DNA from: Herbaspirillum sp. meg3
GTDB lineage: Bacteria > Pseudomonadota > Gammaproteobacteria > Burkholderiales > Burkholderiaceae_D
Assembly (NCBI RefSeq): GCF_002257565.1
Contig: NZ_CP022736.1
Span: 1,054,001 to 1,118,000, forward strand
Direction: 5' to 3'
Length of the DNA: 64,000 nucleotides
The translations under genes and the position numbers were made by a program. Below the pieces are notes generated by a model. The model was given only the letters and a program-made list of their open reading frames with translations. It had not been told where the DNA came from and made no database searches. Shown here in pieces: positions 33,338-41,470 of this stretch; the stretch's first letter is position 1; every line of letters begins with the position of its first letter.

Positions 33338-34414
33338 ATGGACAAGAACCGTCGCAATTGGATCAAGGCCGGTGCATCGGCAGCAGTCGGCAGCGTGTTG
33401 ATGGGACAAAATCTGACGCAGGCGCAGACCGTAAATAATGGCCAGCAAGCGTTGGTAGTCACGCCGCTGGCCGGAAAAATCGGCATGCGTCTGGCCACGG
33501 CACGGTTGGGCAGCTCCGGCGCACCAACGGTCATCGCCGTGCTGGACGATGGCCGCGTGGTGGATCTCAAAAGCGAAGCACAGCGTCAGAACGTGACGCT
33601 AGTGTTTGACGCCTCGTCAATGCTGGCATTGGTTGCCAGCGGCAACGCGGGATTTGCGCAGGTGAAAGCAGTGGTGGATCGTGCGGCTCAGCAATCCGGT
33701 TTGCCCAATGTCAGCCAGGTCACGCTGATGTCACCGATACCTCGCCCTGACCGCAATATTTATTGCGTCGGCTGGAACTACCTCGACCACTTCGAAGAAG
33801 GCAAGAATGCGCGCGCCGACAAGGCGGTGCAAAAGCTGCCCGATCATCCGGTGTTTTTCACCAAGGCTACGCATACGATGAACGGACCCTTCGATCCGAT
33901 TCCGCATGACATCACCAACTCCAACACGACCGACTGGGAAGCCGAACTCGCCGTCGTCATCGGTCAGCGCGGACGCAATATCCCGGAAGACAAGGCGATG
34001 GATTACGTCTTCGGCTATGCCGCCTACAACGACACCACCTCGCGCGAAGTCCAGCAGAAGCGCCACGGCGGACAATGGTTCAAGGGCAAGAGCCTGGATG
34101 GACACGGGCCGATGGGGCCGTGGATCGTCACCGCAGCGGGCGTGCAGCTCGACGACGTGCGCGTGATCTGCCGCGTCAACGGCGTAGAAAAACAGAATGC
34201 CGGCTACAAGCAGATGTACTTCAAAATCCCACGCATCATCGCCGAGCTGTCACGCGGCATGACGCTGGAGCCGGGCGATATCATCGCGACCGGCACGCCA
34301 TCGGGTGTTGGCTTTGCGCGCACACCGCCGGAATTCCTGAAACCGGGCGACCTGCTGGAAACCGAAATTACCGGTGTCGGCATTATTCGCAATCCGATCA
34401 GATCGGAAGTGTAG
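33338..34414 (+). CDS. Fumarylacetoacetate hydrolase-family protein with Tat-like signal
   Basis: A 358-residue FAH-family protein. The catalytic domain (about 140-355) has IYCVGWNYLDHFEEG, PVFFTKATHTMNGPFDPI, DWEAELAVVIGQRGRNIPED with the metal-binding Glu residues, and EPGDIIATGTPSGVGFARTP. Such enzymes hydrolyse or hydrate acylpyruvates or 2-keto-enoic acids. Unusual is the N-terminus MDKNRRNWIKAGASAAVGSV, a twin-arginine-like export signal with cleavage probably after AQA, because most FAH enzymes are cytoplasmic. AAAGAGGAGACAAAG precedes the ATG. Likely co-transcribed with the LysR gene. Confidence 0.9.
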   Translation: MDKNRRNWIKAGASAAVGSVLMGQNLTQAQTVNNGQQALVVTPLAGKIGMRLATARLGSSGAPTVIAVLDDGRVVDLKSEAQRQNVTLVFDASSMLALVASGNAGFAQVKAVVDRAAQQSGLPNVSQVTLMSPIPRPDRNIYCVGWNYLDHFEEGKNARADKAVQKLPDHPVFFTKATHTMNGPFDPIPHDITNSNTTDWEAELAVVIGQRGRNIPEDKAMDYVFGYAAYNDTTSREVQQKRHGGQWFKGKSLDGHGPMGPWIVTAAGVQLDDVRVICRVNGVEKQNAGYKQMYFKIPRIIAELSRGMTLEPGDIIATGTPSGVGFARTPPEFLKPGDLLETEITGVGIIRNPIRSEV

Positions 34415-34438
34415 AGATAAGAGATTGTGCGGTAGAAG

Positions 34439-34475
34439 AAACGGCCCGGCATGGATAACAATGCCGGGCCGTTTT
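34439..34475 (+). terminator. Rho-independent terminator after FAH-family gene
   Basis: AACGGCCCGGCAT and ATGCCGGGCCGTT form a long GC-rich stem with loop GGATAACA, followed by TTCTTT. Confidence 0.88.
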
Positions 34476-34668
34476 CTTTGACGCAAAGCAAACGCTGCGG
34501 TCGCCTGAAATCCGTAACACCATCGGCAAGAGGATAAATAATGCCGCACGGAAAATTGCGTATTGCCATTGTGGCAAATTGTTCCTGTTTCGCGGCGGCA
34601 AACTTTCTGTGTCCGCTTGCTCTGATTCCGCTCCGGGCCTGATGTTGGCGTCAATGTATCGGGGTTTC

Positions 34669-34683
34669 TAGGGGATTCCCCTA
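34669..34683. promoter_or_regulatory. Palindrome TAGGGGATTCCCCTA upstream of cheD
   Basis: A perfect 15-bp palindrome 100 bp before the cheD start, with a -10-like CATAAAAT at 34704-34711. It resembles response-regulator or LuxR/NarL-type operators. The rest of 34476-34783 shows no gene. Confidence 0.5.
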
Positions 34684-34783
34684 TATCGGCAATGCGTGGG
34701 ACTGCATAAAATCATTTCAACATACTCAATAAGATGTCACCCTAAGACAACGAACGGTGCCCCACGCCGGAACAGGAAAAACG

Positions 34784-35386
34784 ATGAACGCAAATATCGA
34801 GCAGTTCGCTTCCCATGTCTACCATGACCGCAATTTCAATTGCGATACGGCAAAAATTCTTCCTGGCGAATACTATTACACGCATCATGACATGATGATC
34901 GTAACGGTACTGGGATCGTGCGTGTCGGCGTGCATTCGCGATCGCGTCAGCGGCATCGGCGGGATGAACCATTTCATGCTGCCGGATGGCGGCAATGACG
35001 CCGACAGCCCGATTTCATCCTCGATGCGCTATGGCACTTACGCCATGGAAATCCTGATCAATGAAGTCCTCAAGGCCGGCGCCAAGCGCGAGAATCTCGA
35101 GTCGAAGGTATTTGGCGGCGGCGCCGTGTTGCGCGGATTCAATGCGATCAATGTCGGCGAGCGCAATGCAGCCTTTGTCAGGAGCTATCTGCGCACCGAA
35201 GGCATTCGCGTGGTCGCCGAAGATCTGAACGACATCTGGCCACGCAAGGTGCATTACTTCCCGCGTTCCGGCAAGGTACTGGTCAAAAAACTGAAGTCCG
35301 CCGATCCGGCACTGGAGATGAAAGAACGCGATTACGCCGGCAAACTGGCGAAGAAGCCAGTCGGCGGTGATATCGACTTATTTTAA
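34784..35386 (+). CDS. cheD: Chemoreceptor glutamine deamidase CheD
   Basis: CheD deamidates glutamines of chemoreceptors and so tunes chemotaxis, often under control of CheC or CheY. The 200-residue protein has the catalytic Cys in VTVLGSCVSACIRD (near 42), the His in GGMNHFMLP and the FGGGAVLRG and NVGERN segments. The C-terminal tail is long and ends DIDLF. ATG 34784 with GGAAAAA upstream is preferred to GTG 34757. The other che genes that usually flank cheD are absent from the window, so it is an orphan, with its own upstream palindrome. Confidence 0.93.
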   Translation: MNANIEQFASHVYHDRNFNCDTAKILPGEYYYTHHDMMIVTVLGSCVSACIRDRVSGIGGMNHFMLPDGGNDADSPISSSMRYGTYAMEILINEVLKAGAKRENLESKVFGGGAVLRGFNAINVGERNAAFVRSYLRTEGIRVVAEDLNDIWPRKVHYFPRSGKVLVKKLKSADPALEMKERDYAGKLAKKPVGGDIDLF

Positions 35387-35402
35387 TCAGTAGGAAACTT
35401 CC

Positions 35403-35786
35403 TCAATACTTTTCTTCTACGAGCGGCACGCGTTGCGCCGGGTCGTAGAAGAAAGTTTCTTCGGCGATGCGTTCACCTTCCCAGCGCTGATAGGCCAGCT
35501 CTTCCATGTGGGTGACGGTGCCGTCTTGCCATTCAAAGCGGAAGATCCATCGAATCACCACTTTGTCGCCTTCGACAAACACCGGCCGTACGCATTTTGA
35601 CTTCAGGTTCCTGACACGCGCCATGACCTTGCGTTCGTTGGCAACGTGGGCATCGCGGCCAAAGCGCGGCGGGTTGCCGTTTTCCTGCATGGTGGAGTCT
35701 TCGGCGTAGAACTCTTCCACCGCCTCAATATGCGCATTCGCTTCGACGCGAGCGATAAACTTTTCCAGCGTGTCTTTGCTTGGCAT
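35403..35786 (-). CDS. SnoaL/NTF2-like protein
   Basis: A 127-residue protein with an NTF2-like cone fold pattern: IARVEANAHIEAVEEFYAED, a small central region (RNLKSKCVRPVFVEGDKVVI) and WIFRFEWQDGTVTHMEELAYQRWEGERI. Small SnoaL-like proteins include isomerases, cyclases and ligand-binding proteins; nothing more specific is visible. It precedes nothing in an obvious operon but shares strand with the next four genes. Confidence 0.75.
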   Translation of the reverse strand: MPSKDTLEKFIARVEANAHIEAVEEFYAEDSTMQENGNPPRFGRDAHVANERKVMARVRNLKSKCVRPVFVEGDKVVIRWIFRFEWQDGTVTHMEELAYQRWEGERIAEETFFYDPAQRVPLVEEKY

Positions 35787-35841
35787 CAGGGTCTCCTTGA
35801 TTCCTTCGATTGGTTCAACTTACGGCAATTCTTTAGATTCC

Positions 35842-36849
35842 TTATTTTGCCTGCAATACGGCTGCGCAGCGTGTTTGGACTTCGCTATTTTTATCTTGCT
35901 GCCACCAGCTGTCAGTCTGCTCCTGGCCGGCCTTGCGCAACGCCTGGCGTACGCTCGCCGCAGGCTGCAGATTCAGCTGCATATTGTGTTCTTTCATGCG
36001 GGCATAGTTGTCCTGGATACGACTCTTGACGTTGGCCCAACTCGCGTCGCTGGTGGCTTTGGCCGCTTGCGTCAGGATGCTTTGCTGTGCCGGGGTCAGC
36101 TTGTTCCAGACGTCGCTATTAATGATGGTATAGCTCAACGGGATCGCATAGCTGATCGCGGTAAAGTTGGGCAGATGGTCCCATAGGCGATTGCCCGCGC
36201 CACCATCGCCGGAGGACAGCACGGCATTGAGTTCGCCGGAAACCAGCTTGGGGCCGACAGCGGAGAAAGGCAGGTTGACGCTATTGGCGCCGACGCGTTG
36301 GAAGACGCCTCGGCTGTTGTCGTCATAAGTGCGGATGTTGAGCGCCTTGATCGCATCGACGTCCGGCACAGCCTTGGCCGACCAGATGCCGGATGGCGGC
36401 CATGGTGTGGCGTACAGCAAGCGCATGTTCAGCGCCGCCAGATGGCGTTCCAGCTCCGGTTGGGTGCAGGTGAACAGCGATTGCGCCTGCTCGAAATCAT
36501 CCACCACGAAAGGCAGTGACGACAGCAGGAAGAATGAATCGCTGCCGCCCAGAATGCCGGCGAAAAGCGTGCCGATCTCTGCCTTGCCACTGCTGACTGC
36601 ACTGACCTGATCCTTGCCCTTGTAGGGATTTGCGGCTTCTTGCAGAGTGGTCACGGCGATGTCGCCATTGGATAACTGTTTGACCGAGGCCGCAAACTGC
36701 AGGTCGGCGCTGGCGGTGATCGAGGTAGCAGGATATTCGTTGATCAGATGCAGCGACGCACTTTGTGCTGCTGCCGATCCGGCCTGCAAAAGCAAGGCCG
36801 AGACAGAAGCGGCAAGGGCACAACGTTTGGTCAATGAGGACAACGACAT
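35842..36849 (-). CDS. Orphan TRAP substrate-binding protein (DctP family)
   Basis: A 335-residue periplasmic DctP-type protein with a Sec signal (MSLSSLTKRCALAASVSALL, cleavage after AAAQ). The mature part shows LHLINEYPATSITASADLQF, then AVSSGKAEIGTLFAGILGG, and the C-terminal WNKLTPAQQSILTQAAKATS. ATG 36849 follows AGGAGTGTTC. No DctQ or DctM gene is near, so it must use a distant permease or have another role such as sensing. Two cysteines in the mature part (SLFTC, VQTRC) are unusual for the family. Confidence 0.87.
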   Translation of the reverse strand: MSLSSLTKRCALAASVSALLLQAGSAAAQSASLHLINEYPATSITASADLQFAASVKQLSNGDIAVTTLQEAANPYKGKDQVSAVSSGKAEIGTLFAGILGGSDSFFLLSSLPFVVDDFEQAQSLFTCTQPELERHLAALNMRLLYATPWPPSGIWSAKAVPDVDAIKALNIRTYDDNSRGVFQRVGANSVNLPFSAVGPKLVSGELNAVLSSGDGGAGNRLWDHLPNFTAISYAIPLSYTIINSDVWNKLTPAQQSILTQAAKATSDASWANVKSRIQDNYARMKEHNMQLNLQPAASVRQALRKAGQEQTDSWWQQDKNSEVQTRCAAVLQAK

Positions 36850-36904
36850 GAACACTCCTGGGATTTTTCTTGTTGAACGGCGAGGGGAATGACAGAGATG
36901 GTTG

Positions 36905-37543
36905 TTACGAAACGGTCGGCCGTTCCAGCGCCAGCCAACGCTGCACCGATGGCCGCTGCCACTGTTGCTGTGCATAGGCAATCAGCTTGGGCGGCAAGGC
37001 GTCGCCATGCAAGGCGAGGCGATTGATCATCACCGCGAGATCGGTGTCGGCAATACACCATTCTCCGAACAGGTTGGCCGCATCTTCACTCAGCAGCGCA
37101 TCGACCGCCTGGATCAGCTTGTGCGCGGCAAACTGGGCCGCGGTCGACAAGGGGTCGTATTTTTTGCCGAGAAACACGGCTTCGGTAGGGCGCTCTTGCC
37201 GGATCGGTCCGAGGTCGCTGCGCAACCATGCTTGCACTTCACGAGCTTTGGCTTTCTGGCGCGGATCCCGTGGATACAGCGGGGCAACTTCAGAGAAACG
37301 GTCTTCCAGATATTCGTCGATGGCCGACGATTCCGATAAATGAAAATCTCCCTCGCAGAGCGTCGGCACGCGATGCGTCATCGACAGTTGCGCATATTCC
37401 GGCAAATGATTGTGCTGCAGCGTCAGGTCGACGGTACGCAGTTCGAACGGCTGATTTTTTTCCGTCAGAGCGACAAAGGCAGACATCGCATAGGGACTGA
37501 GAAATTGGGCATCAACGTACAGGGTGAAAGACGGCGAGTTCAA
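36905..37543 (-). CDS. yfcF: Glutathione S-transferase, YfcF type
   Basis: A 212-residue GST resembling E. coli YfcF (SPSFTLYVDAQFLSPYAMSA, then RVPTLCEGDFHLSESSAIDEYL with the SES glutathione site and FGEWCIADTDLAVMINRLAL). The start is set at TTG 37543, which has GGAGG 7 bases upstream and gives a YfcF-like N-terminus; an ATG at 37582 would add 13 residues. It is followed 55 bp later by the orphan TRAP gene, and preceded by a glyoxalase-type gene on the same strand. Confidence 0.82.
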   Translation of the reverse strand: MNSPSFTLYVDAQFLSPYAMSAFVALTEKNQPFELRTVDLTLQHNHLPEYAQLSMTHRVPTLCEGDFHLSESSAIDEYLEDRFSEVAPLYPRDPRQKAKAREVQAWLRSDLGPIRQERPTEAVFLGKKYDPLSTAAQFAAHKLIQAVDALLSEDAANLFGEWCIADTDLAVMINRLALHGDALPPKLIAYAQQQWQRPSVQRWLALERPTVS

Positions 37544-37585
37544 AACAGCTCCTCCATGAAAGGATGGGACGACGAGGGTCATGAA

Positions 37586-37966
37586 TTACTGGGAATGCAT
37601 TTGCTCACAAAAGCGCAGGCGATTGCCGAAAGGATCGGCGATTTGCATCTGGCGGCCCCAAGGCAGGCTTTCCACGCCTGGACGGGCATAGGGATAATCT
37701 TTGGCGGTCAGTTCCTGATGAAACGCATCAATGCCGTGTAAGCGCGCAAAGATGGTCGCACCTGGTGCGGCGTCGCCATAGTGTTCACTCAGATGCAGGG
37801 TCAGGTCGGCGCGGCTGATCTGCAGGTAAAGCGGAGCACCCGGTTCAAAGCGGTGCTCCCAATCAAGTTGGAAACCAAGAAAATCAAGATAAAACTCTCT
37901 GGCTTTGTCTTCGGAAAAGATGCGGATGATCGGGATCGCGGGCATCAACTGCACGTTCGATTGCAC
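37586..37966 (-). CDS. Glyoxalase/bleomycin resistance/dioxygenase superfamily protein
   Basis: A 126-residue VOC-fold protein (PIIRIFSEDKAREFYLDFLG, QLDWEHRFEPGAPLYLQISR, RQMQIADPFGNRLRFCEQ). The pattern is like the bleomycin-resistance/glyoxalase-like BRP group; metal ligands and substrate cannot be fixed by eye. GTG 37966 is preferred because GGAGC precedes it by 8 bases; ATG 37945 would give 119 residues. It begins 26 bp after the oxyR stop and could be co-transcribed with it, which would fit a stress role. Confidence 0.78.
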   Translation of the reverse strand: MQSNVQLMPAIPIIRIFSEDKAREFYLDFLGFQLDWEHRFEPGAPLYLQISRADLTLHLSEHYGDAAPGATIFARLHGIDAFHQELTAKDYPYARPGVESLPWGRQMQIADPFGNRLRFCEQMHSQ

Positions 37967-37992
37967 GTAGGCGCTCCTTATTGGTTGCTTGT

Positions 37993-38940
37993 TCAGCCTT
38001 CCGTGACTTCTGCTTCGTGCAGCATGTCGACACCCGGCAAATTGCAGGCCAGTACAGCCTTGCGTACTGTATCGATGGCGGCCTGGCGAGTGAAGCTCTT
38101 GCGCCAGGCGATGACTACGCGGCGCGAAGGAATTGGTTTGGCGAACGGCACGTAACGCACCATGCCGTCCTTGGCGTTCATGTCGGGCACCGAGGCCTGC
38201 GGCAACACGGTGATGCCGATACCGGACGACACCATGTGGCGGATGGTTTCCAGCGAAGAGCCTTCGAAGGTGCGCGCAATGCCGTCGCCGGCGGTCGAGA
38301 AGCGCGACATTTCCGGGCAGACTTCCAGCACCTGATCGCGGAAGCAATGACCATTGCCGAGCAGCAGCATGGTTTCGGTTTTCAGATCCTGCGCGGTGAT
38401 TTCCTTGCGCTCGGCCCATTTGTGATGCTTGGGCAGGGCGATGACAAATTCTTCGTCGTACAGCGGTTGCACGATCAGGCCGTGCTCAGGGAAAGGCAGC
38501 GCCATGATGGCGGCATCCAGCTCACCCTGGCGCAGCAACTCAATCAGGCGCGTGGTGAAATTTTCCTGCAGGATCAGCGGCATCTGCGGCACGGTCTCGA
38601 TCATGGTCTTGACCAGCGAGGGCAACAGATAAGGGCCAATGGTGTAGATGATGCCCAGGCGCAGCGGGCCGGACAGCGGGTCTTTGTTCTGGCTGGCGAT
38701 TTCCTTGATGGCGGCGGTTTGTTCCAGAACGCGTTCGGCCTGTGCGACGATCTGTGCACCCAATGGCGTGACCGAAACCTCTGTGCCGCCGCGTTCGAAG
38801 ATGATGACGCCGAGTTCGTCTTCCAGTTTCTTGATCGCGACCGACAAGGTCGGCTGCGCCACAAAACAGGCTTCGGCAGCGTGGCCGAAATGTTTTTGGC
38901 GCGCTACGGCGACGATGTACTTGAGTTCGGTGAGTGTCAT
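37993..38940 (-). CDS. oxyR: Hydrogen peroxide-sensing regulator OxyR
   Basis: OxyR is a LysR-type activator of peroxide defence. The 315-residue protein has the LysR winged helix (MTLTELKYIVAVARQKHFGH, AQPTLSVAIKKLEDELGV) and both redox cysteines in the motif GNGHCFRDQVLEVCPE (about residues 199 and 208), which identify OxyR. No catalase gene is adjacent; a glyoxalase-type gene and a GST follow on the same strand. recG lies nearby, as in many betaproteobacteria, with a cytochrome c and a DUF4153 gene in between. Confidence 0.96.
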   Translation of the reverse strand: MTLTELKYIVAVARQKHFGHAAEACFVAQPTLSVAIKKLEDELGVIIFERGGTEVSVTPLGAQIVAQAERVLEQTAAIKEIASQNKDPLSGPLRLGIIYTIGPYLLPSLVKTMIETVPQMPLILQENFTTRLIELLRQGELDAAIMALPFPEHGLIVQPLYDEEFVIALPKHHKWAERKEITAQDLKTETMLLLGNGHCFRDQVLEVCPEMSRFSTAGDGIARTFEGSSLETIRHMVSSGIGITVLPQASVPDMNAKDGMVRYVPFAKPIPSRRVVIAWRKSFTRQAAIDTVRKAVLACNLPGVDMLHEAEVTEG

Positions 38941-39083
38941 AGGGCTTTATTGGCTGATGCGAGCTGATATGCGCAGACTATAGCTCATTTGCGGGTGGCA
39001 TGCAGGGCCGTGGCAGCGTGGTTGGCAGCATGATAGAGTTGCGCCCAATCGCGGAAGAAATCTGCGGATTTGCAGGCAAGAAC

Positions 39084-39464
39084 ATGAGTAAAAAACAAAT
39101 ATGGATTCGGGCTTTGGCGGTCACGATATTTTGCCTGCCGATTTCAGCAAAGGCCGTGGGCGACGTCGCTGCCGGCAAGGCGGCGTTTGCCAAATGTGCC
39201 AGCTGCCACCAGATCGGCCCCTCGGCGCGCGCTGGTTTCGGGCCGCAGCTCAACGGTATCGTCGGCCGCCCGGCTGGTTCGACCAAGGACTATCGCTATT
39301 CGGCGGCGATGCAAAACGCGCGCATCGTCTGGACGGAAGACAAGTTGCGCGCCTTCATGAAAGCGCCGGGCGACGTGGTGCCGGGCACCAAGATGCGGTT
39401 TTGGGGTATCAGCAATGAAAAGGATCTCGATAACTTGCTGGCGTACATGAAGACGAATCCTTAG
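39084..39464 (+). CDS. Small periplasmic cytochrome c
   Basis: A 126-residue class I cytochrome c (c2/c550-like). A Sec signal peptide ends near ISAKA, then GDVAAGKAAFAKCASCHQIG carries the single CXXCH haem site. The distal Met is in PGTKMRFWG, and the end DLDNLLAYMKTNP is typical. ATG 39084 is preferred over upstream starts because it gives a clean signal peptide. It is divergent from oxyR; it probably carries electrons in the periplasm. Confidence 0.9.
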   Translation: MSKKQIWIRALAVTIFCLPISAKAVGDVAAGKAAFAKCASCHQIGPSARAGFGPQLNGIVGRPAGSTKDYRYSAAMQNARIVWTEDKLRAFMKAPGDVVPGTKMRFWGISNEKDLDNLLAYMKTNP

Positions 39465-39493
39465 CGGCTCAAAACGCCTTCGATGGCGCAGGA

Positions 39494-41368
39494 TTACTTT
39501 TCTGTGTTGCTTTTTGTGCAGTCTGCTACGCCGCTTCGCTCCGGCTCCATATAGACGCGTGATCCATTTATCTCAACATCACGTTGTTGCGGCAATTGCC
39601 AGTTCAGGCTGCCTTGTCCGGCGGCTTTTTTCAATTCATCCACACATGCCGGTTTTGCGATCAACTTGCCTGCCAGTCGCCATTGTTGATGGGGATCTTG
39701 CACGAAGATCGCGGGCGCGCTGCTGTTTTCAAAAATCATCAATTGCTCAGGCATGGCGGGATCAGGTTTGACGAAATAGGCATCACACAGATAGCTCCGT
39801 TTGGTCATGCAAAGAGGCAGGCGATAGTGCTCCGTATGGTTGCGCCAGTCCTGGGCAGCGAATTCCTTCGGCAGCTTGCGATCGGAGGGATGCATGAGGA
39901 TGTTCGCGTGCAGGTCCGGCGCGGCCACGACGAATTCGTCTGCTGCCCAGCGATTGGTGCTTGCCAACGCCTGACGGGATTTCTCCTGAACGGCTGGAGG
40001 ATAGGTGTTGTTACCGGACTCGCTGAGCTGCCTCAACTCTTGCACACCATAGCGTGCGCCCTGAAACCGCAGGAAGCGAAAATCGAAACTGTCTATGCCG
40101 GTCTTGCCTTGGCTCAGTCGATGGATTTGGTCGGCAACTGCAATACGCGCCGGATCAGCTACCGGCGACAGCAAGGCCAGAAAGGTCACAAGAATGGCGA
40201 AGCTGGTCAGCACATTGGTGGCGGAGATGCGCTGAAAATTGTCACGCATGCGAATGGCCGCGAGTGCATATCCGGTCGCATACATCGCTGCGATCAACGC
40301 ACATGCTGCACCGGAGATGCGGGTGACGGTCCAGCCGTACTCCGCTACCCGCAGACCCAGCGAGTAGGTGGCCAGCAATACCAGTGGAACAGGCAACAGG
40401 CAGGCGATGCGTGTGCAGATGCTGAAGAAGCGGTGCGTCTTTTGCGTCAGGTGATAGCCGTCCTGATACACGGTATTAATCAGCACGATCAGCAGAGCCG
40501 TCGCACCCAGCAGGACGTGTGACGCGCGCCGTGTTTGCCACAGGGGTTCCAGCCCTGTCGCCAGGATGCTCAGCAAAAACGCGCCGATCACGATCGTTGC
40601 CATCGGCAGCAGCCACGACAGCAAGGTCAGCAGCAGCTTGCGGATGCCCGCAACAATGTGTGGTCGGACGTCGCTCAGATGCAGGGCGAATGAAAACGCC
40701 AGCGTGGTGACGGGGATATTGAACCAGCTCTTTTCAAGCAGCTTGCCGAGAAAGGTCAGTTTGATCAGCGAGAAAAGGGCATTGCCGGTTTCCAGTACCA
40801 GCCAGAACAAGCCGGTGAACAGCGCGGCAAACATCAGTTGCACCAGCAGTTTCCACGCCATTTCGAAATAACTGCGGTAGCTGGCGATGCGCTTGCCGTC
40901 AGCGTCGCCTGCCAGCATCATGGCTTGCGCGATGAACAGGCCTGCAATCGCGAGAAGAATCAGGGGCATTGAAGGCAAGCTCTGCGACTCGCCGGTTGCT
41001 CGATCACTGCAGCAAGCTTCCTTGACAGGTTGGGACGGCAAGAGCGAGGACAGATCTGCGCGCCAAGCGTCATACACACCAAGGCCGCAAAGCACAACAG
41101 CCAGTGTCGCCAGCCAGATCAGTACATTGCGGCGCGACAGATGGCCGATGCCTGATACGGCAACGATCGGCAAAAATACCGCGAGCATGAGCGCGGGGAC
41201 AAACAGCATCGGCTGTGTCGATATCCATGCCTTGGCCGTCCAGCTGGAATACAGCGCATAAAGCAGCAAGCCCTGCACGATGCCGAGCGCAACGCGCAGG
41301 CGGCCGGACAAAATGCTGACGGGAGATTGCAGATTGTCGTTGTCGTCCGCGGGCATGGCGTTTTGCAT
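39494..41368 (-). CDS. DUF4153 multi-pass membrane protein
   Basis: A 624-residue inner-membrane protein with roughly eleven hydrophobic segments in the first 420 residues (for example LRVALGIVQGLLLYALYSSW, MLFVPALMLAVFLPIVAVSG) and a soluble C-terminal domain of about 200 residues. The arrangement fits DUF4153 proteins; the function is unknown. ATG 41368 follows CGGAGACCTC, and an upstream in-frame start is not favoured. The C-terminal part (FQGARYGVQELRQLSESGNN, PSDRKLPKEFAAQDW) lies outside the membrane domain. It is co-directional with recG but 100 bp away. Confidence 0.82.
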   Translation of the reverse strand: MQNAMPADDNDNLQSPVSILSGRLRVALGIVQGLLLYALYSSWTAKAWISTQPMLFVPALMLAVFLPIVAVSGIGHLSRRNVLIWLATLAVVLCGLGVYDAWRADLSSLLPSQPVKEACCSDRATGESQSLPSMPLILLAIAGLFIAQAMMLAGDADGKRIASYRSYFEMAWKLLVQLMFAALFTGLFWLVLETGNALFSLIKLTFLGKLLEKSWFNIPVTTLAFSFALHLSDVRPHIVAGIRKLLLTLLSWLLPMATIVIGAFLLSILATGLEPLWQTRRASHVLLGATALLIVLINTVYQDGYHLTQKTHRFFSICTRIACLLPVPLVLLATYSLGLRVAEYGWTVTRISGAACALIAAMYATGYALAAIRMRDNFQRISATNVLTSFAILVTFLALLSPVADPARIAVADQIHRLSQGKTGIDSFDFRFLRFQGARYGVQELRQLSESGNNTYPPAVQEKSRQALASTNRWAADEFVVAAPDLHANILMHPSDRKLPKEFAAQDWRNHTEHYRLPLCMTKRSYLCDAYFVKPDPAMPEQLMIFENSSAPAIFVQDPHQQWRLAGKLIAKPACVDELKKAAGQGSLNWQLPQQRDVEINGSRVYMEPERSGVADCTKSNTEK

Positions 41369-41470
41369 GAGGTCTCCGTTAAAACCGCTACTGTCGGTCA
41401 AGTAGGCCAGCTTGTAAATGCCTGGGCAACATCAAGGCTCAACATAGGATGAAGAAAACCTGCAACGTCA

